DNA from: Intrasporangium flavum
Lineage (GTDB): Bacteria; Actinomycetota; Actinomycetes; Actinomycetales; Dermatophilaceae
Direction of reading: 5' to 3'
DNA length: 64,000 nt
Assembly: GCF_001956915.1 (NCBI RefSeq)
Contig: NZ_MLJO01000012.1
Span: 62,001-126,000 of the forward strand
Part shown: positions 47,728-55,446 of the stretch, piece after piece
Layout of the letters: every line of letters begins with the position of its first letter
Numbering within the stretch: the stretch's first letter is position 1
Notes under the pieces: model-generated
What the model was told of the DNA's origin: nothing
The model's database searches: none
Seen by the model: only the letters and a program-made list of their open reading frames with translations
Translations under genes and position numbers: made by a program

Positions 47728-47891
47728 AGTCACGCGTCAAGAGTTCTCGCCAAGACCAAGCCGATGCCGCACGACCGTTGGTGCGCGACCGGCGTCCCCG
47801 GCCGGCGTGTCGGCGCTCGACACGCCGAGGTGCGGCGGGACGCGTCGGGCAACGGTCGTCCGGCGGGGGCGGTGTCAGCCCGAGCGGCGTC

Positions 47892-47923
47892 GGCCCGGGC
47901 CACCGCGCGGGGTGGCCCGGGCC
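47892..47923 (-). terminator. Terminator of the large membrane-protein gene
   Basis: A perfect 13-bp stem (GGCCCGGGCCACC and complement) with a 6-base loop, beginning 10 bases past the minus-strand stop at 47933. Confidence 0.8.
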
Positions 47924-47932
47924 CGCTCCCCC

Positions 47933-49513
47933 TCAGCTCGCGGGCCGCTCGCGGCCCACGCCCTGCGCCATCCCCCAGACCGCCGCCAGCAGGAGGGCGA
48001 CGACGATCGCGATGACGAGCACGACGAGGCCCGAGGGGTTCTCCCAGAGCACGAGCACGAGGGCGCCGACGGCGAGCACCCCGCCGCCGACCGCCATCGT
48101 GTGGTGCGCCACGGTCGCGCCGACCGGCCCGCGGCTGAGCGAGCCCCACGAGCTGCGGGCGGCCGCGCCCACCCGGCGGCCGGCCCGGGCGATGCCGGCG
48201 CGGCGGCCGAGCAGGATCGCGACCACGGCGACGACGAGCGCGACGATGAAGACGAGGCGGATGCCGTCGCGCAGGAAGCGCGTCACGGTGTCGAAGACGT
48301 AGGCCGAGGCCTGCGGCGACATGACGTCGGTGGGCATCTGGTCGAGGTAGACCCCCCGGAGCACGACGAGCCCGATCCGCAGCACCACCAGCCCGATCGC
48401 GGTCCCGAGCGCCGCCCAGAGCAGCGTCTTGCGCCGGCGCCCCCGGGCCAGGGCGATGGCGCCGGCGAACGCCGCGAGCCCGATCCACGGCAACCAGGTC
48501 GCCACGGTGTTGAGCAGGCGGACGGCCTGCTGGGCCTTGTCGACGCCCTGGAGCCGAGCGATCTCGATCGTCGCCCCGACCGCCGGGATCTGGGAGGCGA
48601 CGGTCAGCCCGGCCGCGACGAGGCGCGCCTTGACCGCCTCGATGATCGGACCGAGGTTGAGCAGCACGGCCCCGTTCGAGACCGTGACCGCGTTGCCCTG
48701 GTCCTCGCCCGTGAGGATGCCGACGAGCGAGTCGTGCGCGGTGCGGTTGGCTGCGGTCCAGAGGGTCGCGAACGCCTCGCTCGTCACCGCCCGGTGCACG
48801 ACGGTCGAGATGAGGCCCGACACGGCGTTGACGATCGGGGCCTTGAGGCGCGCGGCCTCCGGCGGGAGCGCCTGCTCGACGAAGGCACCGACGTCCAGAC
48901 GCGCCGCGATCTGCCGGTTGATCGCCGCCTCGACCGAGGCCTGCACGTCCGCGTTCGACGCGAGCGGTTCCATCGTCGCGACGTACCGGTCGGTGTTGAG
49001 CACCTGGTTGCGCGCCCAGATGGCCGGCACCGAGAGCGTCAGGCACAGGGCGCCGATGATGACGAGGATGACGGCGCCCGTCGTGCGGGCCGCCCGCCGG
49101 ACCCGCACCGCCGTCGGCGACTCGAGCTCGGCGTTGCGGCGCCGGAGCCGCTCGATCTCGGCCTCGAGGGCTGCCACGTCGCTCGCGGACGCGGCGGCCA
49201 CGGGGACGGCCCCCACCGGCACGTTCTCCACGGGCAGGGTCCCCACGGGCACCGTCGCCAGCGGGACGTCGGCCGTCGGGGAGGCCACGACCGGGACGTC
49301 CCCGTCGGGCACCGTCGACGCCGTCGGTCCGGTGGACACGGTGGGCACGGTCGGCGTGGTGGGCGCACCCCCGGCGGGCGTGCTTGCCGTCGGGCCGTCG
49401 CCCGTGGGCACGCTCCCCGTGGGCAGGTCCCCTGTCCGCACGTCGTGCACGGGTACCGGCTGCGTCGGTGGTGTGCTGTGGCCTGCGCCCACCGGTTCCT
49501 GGTCCGTGGTCAT
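47933..49513 (-). CDS. Envelope protein with Pro/Val/Thr-Gly repeat N-terminus, coiled coil and four or five membrane segments
   Basis: A 526-residue protein of unknown function. Residues 1-105 are a degenerate five-residue repeat built on V/L-P-T/V-G-x (PTGSVPTGDGP, then VPVGTLPVENVPVGAVPV). A short coiled-coil (VAALEAEIERLRRRNAELES) follows, then a membrane segment near residue 145, an external domain of about 170 residues (YVATMEPLASNADVQASVEA, LTGEDQGNAVTVSNGAVLLN), and three or four C-terminal membrane segments. The external domain resembles actinobacterial proteins of unknown function with the same DRYVATMEPLA start. ATG 49513 is the first start in frame. Confidence 0.75.
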   Translation of the reverse strand: MTTDQEPVGAGHSTPPTQPVPVHDVRTGDLPTGSVPTGDGPTASTPAGGAPTTPTVPTVSTGPTASTVPDGDVPVVASPTADVPLATVPVGTLPVENVPVGAVPVAAASASDVAALEAEIERLRRRNAELESPTAVRVRRAARTTGAVILVIIGALCLTLSVPAIWARNQVLNTDRYVATMEPLASNADVQASVEAAINRQIAARLDVGAFVEQALPPEAARLKAPIVNAVSGLISTVVHRAVTSEAFATLWTAANRTAHDSLVGILTGEDQGNAVTVSNGAVLLNLGPIIEAVKARLVAAGLTVASQIPAVGATIEIARLQGVDKAQQAVRLLNTVATWLPWIGLAAFAGAIALARGRRRKTLLWAALGTAIGLVVLRIGLVVLRGVYLDQMPTDVMSPQASAYVFDTVTRFLRDGIRLVFIVALVVAVVAILLGRRAGIARAGRRVGAAARSSWGSLSRGPVGATVAHHTMAVGGGVLAVGALVLVLWENPSGLVVLVIAIVVALLLAAVWGMAQGVGRERPAS

Positions 49514-49687
49514 GTCCGGTCACCTTCCCCACGCTCGCGCGCCGCCCTCGCGGGCGCCCCTTCCGCGACCCACGGGTCCCTGCCGGCACGGCTGGTCTCT
49601 CGGGCCCACCATCGCGCCGGGCCCCGAGGGGCGCATCATGCTCCGGGGGTGAGGCGGACCCGCGCCGCTGCACGGACCATCGGGGTC

Positions 49688-51250
49688 ATGCCCAGCGACG
49701 CCGACGGTCCGCGTCGGGGATCGACCCGGACGGGCCGGATCCTCGACCGGGGCCGGCACCTGCAGGCGCAGGCGGGCCGACGTCTCGAGACCGCCGGCGA
49801 CGAGCACGCGTCGGTCCGGCTGCTGACCGACGCGCTCCGTGAGGACCGCGACACCGGTGGTGCCCTGCTCGCGGGCGCCCTCGCCTTCCGACTGTTCCTG
49901 TGGCTGCTGCCCGCGGCCCTCGTGATCGTCGCGCTCTTCGGCTTCTCGAGCCCGGAACAGGTGCGCAGCGGCGTCACCGAGGCCGGGCTCGGCGGCTTCA
50001 TGGCCTCGACCATCTCGCAGGCGACGGCACAGGCCCACCAGGGCCGCTGGCTCCTGCTCCTCATCGGCGTCGTCGGCCTCTACTCGACGTCGGTCGACGT
50101 GGCACGGGCGATGTGGATCGGCACGCGGCTCGCGTGGCACCTGCCGGCCGCCCGGCTGCCCGGCCGGTCCCGGGCCGCGTCGGCCGTCGTCGTGTTCATG
50201 GTGCTCGCGATCGCCCTGACGCTCGCGGCGAACTGGCTGCGCTCGGTCGCCCTCACGGTCGGGGTGGTCGTCACGCTCGCCATGCTCGCCGCGTACACGC
50301 TCCTCGGCTGGTACGTGCTCAGCGTGCTGCCGCGACCGGCGGGGACCTCGGCGGTCGAGCTGCTGCCGGGCGCCCTGCTCGTGGGCGGCGGCCTGCAGGT
50401 GCTCCACCTCGTCAGCGTCTTCTTCCTCATGGGCCGCATCAGCAGCTCCTCCCAGCTCTACGGCGCCCTCGGCGCGGCCGCCACCGTGCTGCTCTGGACC
50501 TATCTGCTCGCCCGCGTGCTCATCGGCGCCTCGACCCTCAACCACACCCTCGCCCGCTACCGCGACGCGGCACGGCTGCCCTCCGGCGGCGACCACGTCA
50601 CCGCGGTCACGCTGCGCAGCCTGCCCGCCCGGCTCCGGGCCGACTGGCGCGACATCGTGGCCCACGCCCACGGCGGGGGCGCCGCGAGCCCCGCCGGACG
50701 CGTCGCGGCCGGGACGGTCCGTCCTGACGGTTCTGCCGGGTCTGCCGGTGTGGAGGACGGGCAGGCCGCGACGCTCACCGTGTGGCGCTTCGAGTCCGAG
50801 GGCGGCGCCGAGGAGGCCGGCCACACGCTGCGCGAGCTCGAACGCCGGGGCGCCCTGCGCGTCCTCGACGCGGCCGTCGTCACGTGGCCCACCGACGCGC
50901 CCCGCCCGCGGGCCTCGCAGCTGTCGGCCAGTTCGGTGGGTGGCGCGCTCGGGGGCTCCTTCTGGGGCCTGCTCTTCGGCATCATCTTCTTCGCCCCGGT
51001 GCTGGGGCTCGCCGTCGGTGCGGCGGCCGGCGCGCTCGGCGGCTCGCTGCGGGAGGCGGGGATCGGCGAGGCCTTCATCCGGCAGGTGCGAGACGAGGTC
51101 ACCCCGGGCACCTCGGCCCTCTTCCTCATGACCTCCGACGTCGTCGTCGACCAGGTCCGCGCGGCGTTCCTCGCCCACCACCCGACGCTGCTGCACACCA
51201 GCCTCACGCCGGAGCAGGACGCCGCGCTGCGCGAGTACTTCCGCGGCTGA
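49688..51250 (+). CDS. YihY/BrkB family membrane protein fused to a DUF1269 domain
   Basis: A 520-residue protein. Residues 50-320 are a YihY/BrkB-like (formerly called RNase BN) membrane domain with about six helices, including DRDTGGALLAGALAFRLFLW and GRISSSSQLYGALGAAATVLLWTY. After a Gly/Ala linker, residues 360-510 form a DUF1269-like domain: LTVWRFESEGGAEEAGHTLRE, a Gly-rich hydrophobic hairpin (GGSFWGLLFGIIFFAPVLGL) and FIRQVRDEVTPGTSALFLM. The function of either family is not settled. ATG 49688 fits the start of conservation. The N-terminus is basic and probably cytoplasmic. Confidence 0.83.
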   Translation: MPSDADGPRRGSTRTGRILDRGRHLQAQAGRRLETAGDEHASVRLLTDALREDRDTGGALLAGALAFRLFLWLLPAALVIVALFGFSSPEQVRSGVTEAGLGGFMASTISQATAQAHQGRWLLLLIGVVGLYSTSVDVARAMWIGTRLAWHLPAARLPGRSRAASAVVVFMVLAIALTLAANWLRSVALTVGVVVTLAMLAAYTLLGWYVLSVLPRPAGTSAVELLPGALLVGGGLQVLHLVSVFFLMGRISSSSQLYGALGAAATVLLWTYLLARVLIGASTLNHTLARYRDAARLPSGGDHVTAVTLRSLPARLRADWRDIVAHAHGGGAASPAGRVAAGTVRPDGSAGSAGVEDGQAATLTVWRFESEGGAEEAGHTLRELERRGALRVLDAAVVTWPTDAPRPRASQLSASSVGGALGGSFWGLLFGIIFFAPVLGLAVGAAAGALGGSLREAGIGEAFIRQVRDEVTPGTSALFLMTSDVVVDQVRAAFLAHHPTLLHTSLTPEQDAALREYFRG

Positions 51251-51272
51251 CCCGCCGGGCCGGCCCGACGCG

Positions 51273-51806
51273 TCAGCCCCGGGGTGCGGGACCGGCCGGC
51301 TCGGACGCCGCGGCCCAGTCGTAGACGACCGAGGTCCGCAGCAGGACGTCGACAGCGGAGCGGTTCTCGCGGCTGAACACGACCCAGAAGAGCAGGAGGG
51401 GCACGAGCACGCAGAGGAGCGCGCGCACGAGGGCGACGAGGGGCCGGATCCGCCGGCCGTGGGCGTCGACGACCCGCAGCCCGAGCACGCGGTCGCCGTA
51501 GGTGCGGCCCGTCGTCGCCCACGCGATGCCGAGGTAGCAGGTGAGGAGGGCGAGGAACGCGACGAGGAGCAGCCCGAATCCGGGGTCGGGGAAGGAGAAG
51601 CCCCGGGGACGCAGCAGGTAGGTGACCGCGACGACGCCGCCGTACCCGGCCGCGACGGCGACGACCGTCACCAGCCCGTCGACGACGCCGGCCAGCACCC
51701 GGGTGACGATCCCGGCCCGGTGGCCCTGCACCGACCTCGCCGCCGGCGGCACGGTGAGGCGCGCGATCGGCCCCCGGGCCGGGTCCACGGGCGGCTGCGC
51801 GGCCAT
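51273..51806 (-). CDS. RDD family membrane protein
   Basis: A 177-residue protein with three membrane segments. It has the RDD pattern: an arginine and aspartate in the first helix (TRVLAGVVDGLVTV) and an aspartate at the start of the next conserved segment (TTGRTYGDRVLGLRVVDAHG). The N-terminus is Pro/Ala-rich. RDD proteins have been linked to ion transport or stress in a few bacteria, but no function is assigned here. Convergent with the YihY-DUF1269 gene; five bases separate its start from the next gene's stop, suggesting a shared transcript. Confidence 0.85.
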   Translation of the reverse strand: MAAQPPVDPARGPIARLTVPPAARSVQGHRAGIVTRVLAGVVDGLVTVVAVAAGYGGVVAVTYLLRPRGFSFPDPGFGLLLVAFLALLTCYLGIAWATTGRTYGDRVLGLRVVDAHGRRIRPLVALVRALLCVLVPLLLFWVVFSRENRSAVDVLLRTSVVYDWAAASEPAGPAPRG

Positions 51807-51811
51807 GGTCG

Positions 51812-52747
51812 TCAGGGCGCGAGGCCCGGCGTGCCCGGATCGGGCCCGCCCCAGTCACGCCGGATCTGCGGGCGCGTCGGTGGGGTGCCGTCCTCCTCCT
51901 CGAAGACCGGGCCGGGCGCCCGCTCGGGCCGGTGCAGGAGCCGGTCGACGACGTGCGCCACCCGCTCGTCGGCGCCGATCCCCTGTCGGCGGACCTCGCG
52001 GACCCCCTCCGAGGCCATCGAGCCGGTGGAGCTGCGGATGATGCCGGGCAGGTCGATGCCCTCGACGACGAGCTCGGCCAGCGCGACGAGGTCGAGCTTG
52101 GCGATGACGGCGTCGACGTCGACCCGCTCGACGATGCCGTCGACGTCGATCCGGTCGACGATCTGCTGCAGGTCCACCCCGGCGACGATCGCGTCGATGT
52201 CGATCCGCTCGATGATCCGCTGCAGGTCCACCCCGGCGACGATGGCGTCGATGTCGATCCGCTCGATGATCTGCTGCAGGTCCACCCCGGCGACGATCGC
52301 GTCGATGTCGACCCGCTCGACGATGCCCTGCACGTCCACCCCGGCGACGATCGCGTCGACGTCGACGTGCTCGCGCACGACCGAGTTGAGGTCGACGAGG
52401 TCGAGCGCGGGCTCGACGACGCGGGGGGCCACCCGCCGGGCCGCCTCGTGGGCGCGTCTCGCTCCCTCGTGCCGCGCGTCCGCCCCCCGCGAGACCAGGT
52501 CGTCGACCCAGGAGACGGCCCGCAGCTGCCGGCCCAGGGCCAGCGGCACCCACGCGAGCGCCGTCAGCGGGCGCGCGAGCAGAGCCGCCAGCCGGGCCGT
52601 CCGGACGGCCTGCTCGACGACGACCACCGTGACGGCCACGACGCCGTCAGCGAGGTCGGTCGCCGTCCACGCGTGCGACCCTCCTCCGTCGTCGGGCACC
52701 GGTGGCGCCGCCGGGGAGACGGGCTCGTCAGGGGGTTCGATGAGCAC
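51812..52747 (-). CDS. Repeat protein with 18-residue VDIDAIVAGVDLQQIIER units, function unknown
   Basis: A 311-residue protein. One hydrophobic region (ADGVVAVTVVVVEQAVRTAR) near residue 40 is followed by a basic helical stretch and then four to five 18-residue repeats ([VI]D[IV]DAIVAGVDLQ[QR]I[IV]ER), ending in DLVALAELVVEGIDLPGIIR. The repeats are amphipathic and acidic on one face. Similar VD-I-D repeats occur in actinobacterial proteins next to RDD genes, as here. GTG 52747 has GGAG nine bases upstream. The 54-bp DNA units are nearly identical, so they arose by recent tandem duplication. Confidence 0.78.
   Translation of the reverse strand: MLIEPPDEPVSPAAPPVPDDGGGSHAWTATDLADGVVAVTVVVVEQAVRTARLAALLARPLTALAWVPLALGRQLRAVSWVDDLVSRGADARHEGARRAHEAARRVAPRVVEPALDLVDLNSVVREHVDVDAIVAGVDVQGIVERVDIDAIVAGVDLQQIIERIDIDAIVAGVDLQRIIERIDIDAIVAGVDLQQIVDRIDVDGIVERVDVDAVIAKLDLVALAELVVEGIDLPGIIRSSTGSMASEGVREVRRQGIGADERVAHVVDRLLHRPERAPGPVFEEEDGTPPTRPQIRRDWGGPDPGTPGLAP
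52163..52378 (-). repeat. Four tandem 54-bp repeats inside the repeat-protein gene
   Basis: Units begin at 52163, 52217, 52271 and 52325. The first three differ from each other at only a few positions; the fourth is more diverged. Each encodes one 18-residue unit, so expansion or loss keeps the frame. Confidence 0.9.
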
Positions 52748-52905
52748 GATCGTTCGCTCCTCACGACGACGGTGACGACCTCTCGATCCTGCGGCGTCCG
52801 GGTGCGGCCGCGCGTCATCCTCAGCGGGTGACCCGCCTCGTCGCCTGGGCGCCCAGACTGGGGCTGCCCCCACCGACCCACGAGCCAGCGGACGGAGGAT
52901 CCGGC

Positions 52906-53592
52906 ATGCCACGAGGACCATCCCGCCGTCGGATCGCCTCGGCCGCACCCGTGGCCCTCTTCGCGACCATGCTGGTCGCGGCCCTCCCGCTCGGCGCCTG
53001 CTCCGGCACCACGACGGGATCGGGCACGGCGGCGTCGGAGTCGCGACCGGTGGGCGGCTTCTCGAGCGTGGAGCTCGCCGGGATCGGCACGGTGCTCGTC
53101 GAGCCGGGACCGAAGGCGTCGGTCACCGTCGAGGCCGACGACAACGTCCTGCCGCTGCTCACCACCGACGTGTCGGGCGACACCCTCGTGCTCGGCACGG
53201 AGCCCGGGTCCTCGATCTCGCCGCGGACGCCGATCAGCTACCGGGTGAGCGCCACCGACCTCTCCGGCCTCCTCGTCAGCGGGTCGGGCGACATCAGCGC
53301 CACGGGGGCCTCCGGGCCGACGTTCGAGGTGGCCATCTCCGGCTCGGGCACGATCACGGCGGCCGGCACGACCGACCGGCTCTCCGTCGACATCTCCGGC
53401 TCGGGCGACTTCGCGGGCGGCTCCCTCTCGGCCCGTGACGTCGACGTCACGGTGTCCGGAAGCGGCAGCGCCCTCGTCCGCGCGAGCACCACCCTGCACG
53501 CGTCGATCAGCGGCAGCGGCGACGTGCGCTACGTCGGGGCACCCGCCGTGACGAAGGACGTCAGCGGCTCCGGCCAGGTCGTGAAGCAGTAG
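52906..53592 (+). CDS. DUF2807 (GIN/adhesin-like) lipoprotein
   Basis: A 228-residue exported lipoprotein. The signal peptide RRRIASAAPVALFATMLVAA ends in the lipobox LGAC, after which the mature protein starts at Cys. The rest is a DUF2807 head domain: a beta-helix of repeated SGSGD-type turns (VSGSGDIS, ISGSGTIT, ISGSGDFA, VSGSGSAL, ISGSGDVR). ATG 52906 is chosen for the GGAGG seven bases upstream and for the signal peptide; a start at 52828 lacks both. Function is unknown; such proteins are often under extracytoplasmic-stress control. Its stop is seven bases from the convergent sigma-factor stop. Confidence 0.87.
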   Translation: MPRGPSRRRIASAAPVALFATMLVAALPLGACSGTTTGSGTAASESRPVGGFSSVELAGIGTVLVEPGPKASVTVEADDNVLPLLTTDVSGDTLVLGTEPGSSISPRTPISYRVSATDLSGLLVSGSGDISATGASGPTFEVAISGSGTITAAGTTDRLSVDISGSGDFAGGSLSARDVDVTVSGSGSALVRASTTLHASISGSGDVRYVGAPAVTKDVSGSGQVVKQ

Positions 53593-53599
53593 GGGGCCG

Positions 53600-54823
53600 T
53601 CAGCCAGGGGGTCGCGGCGCGCGCAGCCGGGCGGCCTGCGTCGTGAGGTGGCGACGCTCGGCGTCGTTCGTCGCCGTGGCGGCCGCCCGGGTGAGCAGCT
53701 CTGCGGCCGCGGCGTTCTCGCCGGCCATCTCGAGCAGCTGGCCACGCACGGCGAGCCACCGGTGTGTCGCGCCGAGGCGGTCCTCCACCTCGTCGACGAC
53801 CTCGATGGCAGCCCGCGGGCCGTCGACCATCGCCACCGCGACCGCCCGGTTGAGCGTGACGACCGGGTTGCCCGTGACCTTCTCGAGGAGCCCGTAGAGG
53901 GTCAGGATCTCGGCCCAGTCGGTGTCGGCGGCAGTCGGCGCGCGGTCGTGCACCGCGGCGATCGCGGCCTGCAGCTGGTACTCCCCCACCGACCCGAGGG
54001 CCAGGGCCCGCGCGAGCACGCCGAGGCCCTCGGTCACGAGGCCGCGGTCCCAGCGCGAACGGTCCTGCTCGGGCAGCGGCACGAGCACCCCCGACGCGTC
54101 GCTGCGGGCGGGACTGCGCGCCTCGAGGAGGAGCATGAGCGCGAGCAGCCCGAGCGCCTCGGCGTGGTCGGGCGCAGCGGCCACGAGCATCCGCTGCAGC
54201 CGGATCGCCTCGCGGGACAGTTCAACCCGCTGCAGGTCGGCCCCTCGAGTGCCGGTGTAGCCCTCGTTGAAGAGCAGGTAGAGCACGTGCAGCGCGGACG
54301 CGAGCCGGGTGTCCAGCTCGTCGGGGGCGGGGCGGCGGAACGGCTCGCCGGACGCGCGGATCGTGGCCTTGGCGCGGCTGATCCGCTGGGCCGTCGTCGC
54401 CTCGGGCACGAGGAAGGCACGCGCGATCTCGGCGGTCGTCAGGCCGCCGACGGCCCTCAGCGTCAGCGCGATCGCAGACGCCGGGGTCAGCGTCGGGTGG
54501 CAGCACATGAGCAGCAGGGTGAGGCTGTCGTCGTGGTCGACGGCGTCGGTCGCGGGTACCTGCCAGTCGACGGCCCGCGCCTCGCGGTCGCGCCGGGCGC
54601 TGTCGCTGCGCCACTGGTCGACGAGCCGGCGAGAGGCCGCGCGGACCAGCCACGCGCGGGGCTCGTCGGGCAGGCCGTCGACGGGCCAGTGCCGCGACGC
54701 CGCGAGCAGGGCCTCCTGCACGGCGTCCTCGGCGGAGTCGAAGTCGCCGAATCGGCGGCTGAGGATGCCGACGACCTGCGGCGCGAGGGTGCGCAGCAGG
54801 TCCTCGAGCGGCGGCGTGCTCAG
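53600..54823 (-). CDS. ECF42-type RNA polymerase sigma factor with C-terminal TPR-like domain
   Basis: A 407-residue ECF sigma factor. Region 2 contains FGDFDSAEDAVQEALLAASRHW and region 4 contains TTAEIARAFLVPEATTAQRISRAKA, followed by the long C-terminal helical extension (ARALALGSVGEYQLQAAIAA, LLEKVTGNPVVTLNRAVAVA) that defines the ECF42 group. The reading frame has no ATG, GTG or TTG before LEDLLRTLAPQ. The best start is CTG 54823, which overlaps the YCII-gene stop in CTGA, the same geometry as the ATGA/GTGA overlaps elsewhere. ECF42 factors are linked to DGPF/YCII partners and lack an anti-sigma factor. Confidence 0.87.
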   Translation of the reverse strand: MSTPPLEDLLRTLAPQVVGILSRRFGDFDSAEDAVQEALLAASRHWPVDGLPDEPRAWLVRAASRRLVDQWRSDSARRDREARAVDWQVPATDAVDHDDSLTLLLMCCHPTLTPASAIALTLRAVGGLTTAEIARAFLVPEATTAQRISRAKATIRASGEPFRRPAPDELDTRLASALHVLYLLFNEGYTGTRGADLQRVELSREAIRLQRMLVAAAPDHAEALGLLALMLLLEARSPARSDASGVLVPLPEQDRSRWDRGLVTEGLGVLARALALGSVGEYQLQAAIAAVHDRAPTAADTDWAEILTLYGLLEKVTGNPVVTLNRAVAVAMVDGPRAAIEVVDEVEDRLGATHRWLAVRGQLLEMAGENAAAAELLTRAAATATNDAERRHLTTQAARLRAPRPPG

Positions 54824-55260
54824 CGGGTCGAGCCCGCCGTGCGCAGGAAGGCGTCCATCTGCTCGGTGTCCGCGGGTGCCTGCTCCATGACCCGCCGCAC
54901 GTGGATCGGCTGCTGCGTCGGGCGGCCCCCGCGCCCCGGGACGGCCGAGACCCGGGCCGCGATCTCGAGGGCGCGCTCCTCGGTGTCGACCTCGACGACC
55001 TGGAAGCCGGCGAGCCACTCCTTGAACTCCTGGAACGGGCCGTCGGTGACGACCGGCGCGCCACCGTCGGACGTGACGATCTTGGCGAGGTCGGGACCGG
55101 TGAGGATCGTCGCGTCGACGAGCTCGCCGTTCGCGACGAGCTCGTCGTTGAGGGCCGCGTAGTAGTCGAGGTGGGCCTGGACCTCGGCCGGCTCCCACTC
55201 CGACATCGGGGTCTCGTCCGGGCCCGACTGGAAGTCGACGCCGATGAGGTACTTGGCCAT
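54820..55260 (-). CDS. YCII/DGPF-domain protein (partner of the ECF42 sigma factor)
   Basis: A 146-residue protein with the YCII fold. MAKYLIGVDFQSG and MSEWEPAEVQAHLDYYAALN lead to the DGPF motif in VVTDGPFQEFKEWLAGFQVV that gives the family its other name. The last 30 residues are an extension. Genes for such proteins sit with ECF42 sigma factors and are often their main targets; what they do is not known. ATG 55260 has AAGGAG seven bases upstream. It is the first gene of the two-gene unit. Confidence 0.9.
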   Translation of the reverse strand: MAKYLIGVDFQSGPDETPMSEWEPAEVQAHLDYYAALNDELVANGELVDATILTGPDLAKIVTSDGGAPVVTDGPFQEFKEWLAGFQVVEVDTEERALEIAARVSAVPGRGGRPTQQPIHVRRVMEQAPADTEQMDAFLRTAGSTR

Positions 55261-55393
55261 GGTGCTCTCCTTCGTGTGCGGCGTGCCCAGCGTGGCACGC
55301 TCACCCCCTCGACGGAGCCGAGGGCGCGACCTCGACATCCGGCCGGGGGTGGCGACCACGACTGTCGAGGGTTGACGCCGGGACCCGGTCCTG

Positions 55394-55439
55394 TTGGCAG
55401 CATGTGCCAACGCCCCGGCCCCCGCTCCCTCGGTTGAAT
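55394..55439. promoter_or_regulatory. Shared 17-bp palindrome and promoter of hyuAB
   Basis: TTGGCAGCATGTGCCAA (55394-55410) is a perfect 6-bp-arm palindrome with a 5-base spacer. Its centre is 45 bases before ATG 55447. TTGAAT (55434-55439) is a -10 candidate seven bases before that ATG, which has no ribosome site, so the transcript may be leaderless. The palindrome then lies where a class II activator binds. Confidence 0.7.
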
Positions 55440-55446
55440 CCTGACC

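Noticed and set aside
47549..51250. A single 1233-codon gene ending with the YihY-DUF1269 protein
   Set aside because: The first 713 codons are antisense to a well-supported membrane protein; homology begins at ATG 49688.
52163..52378. CRISPR array
   Set aside because: The repeats are directly adjacent 54-bp units within a coding frame, without unique spacers; no cas genes are present.
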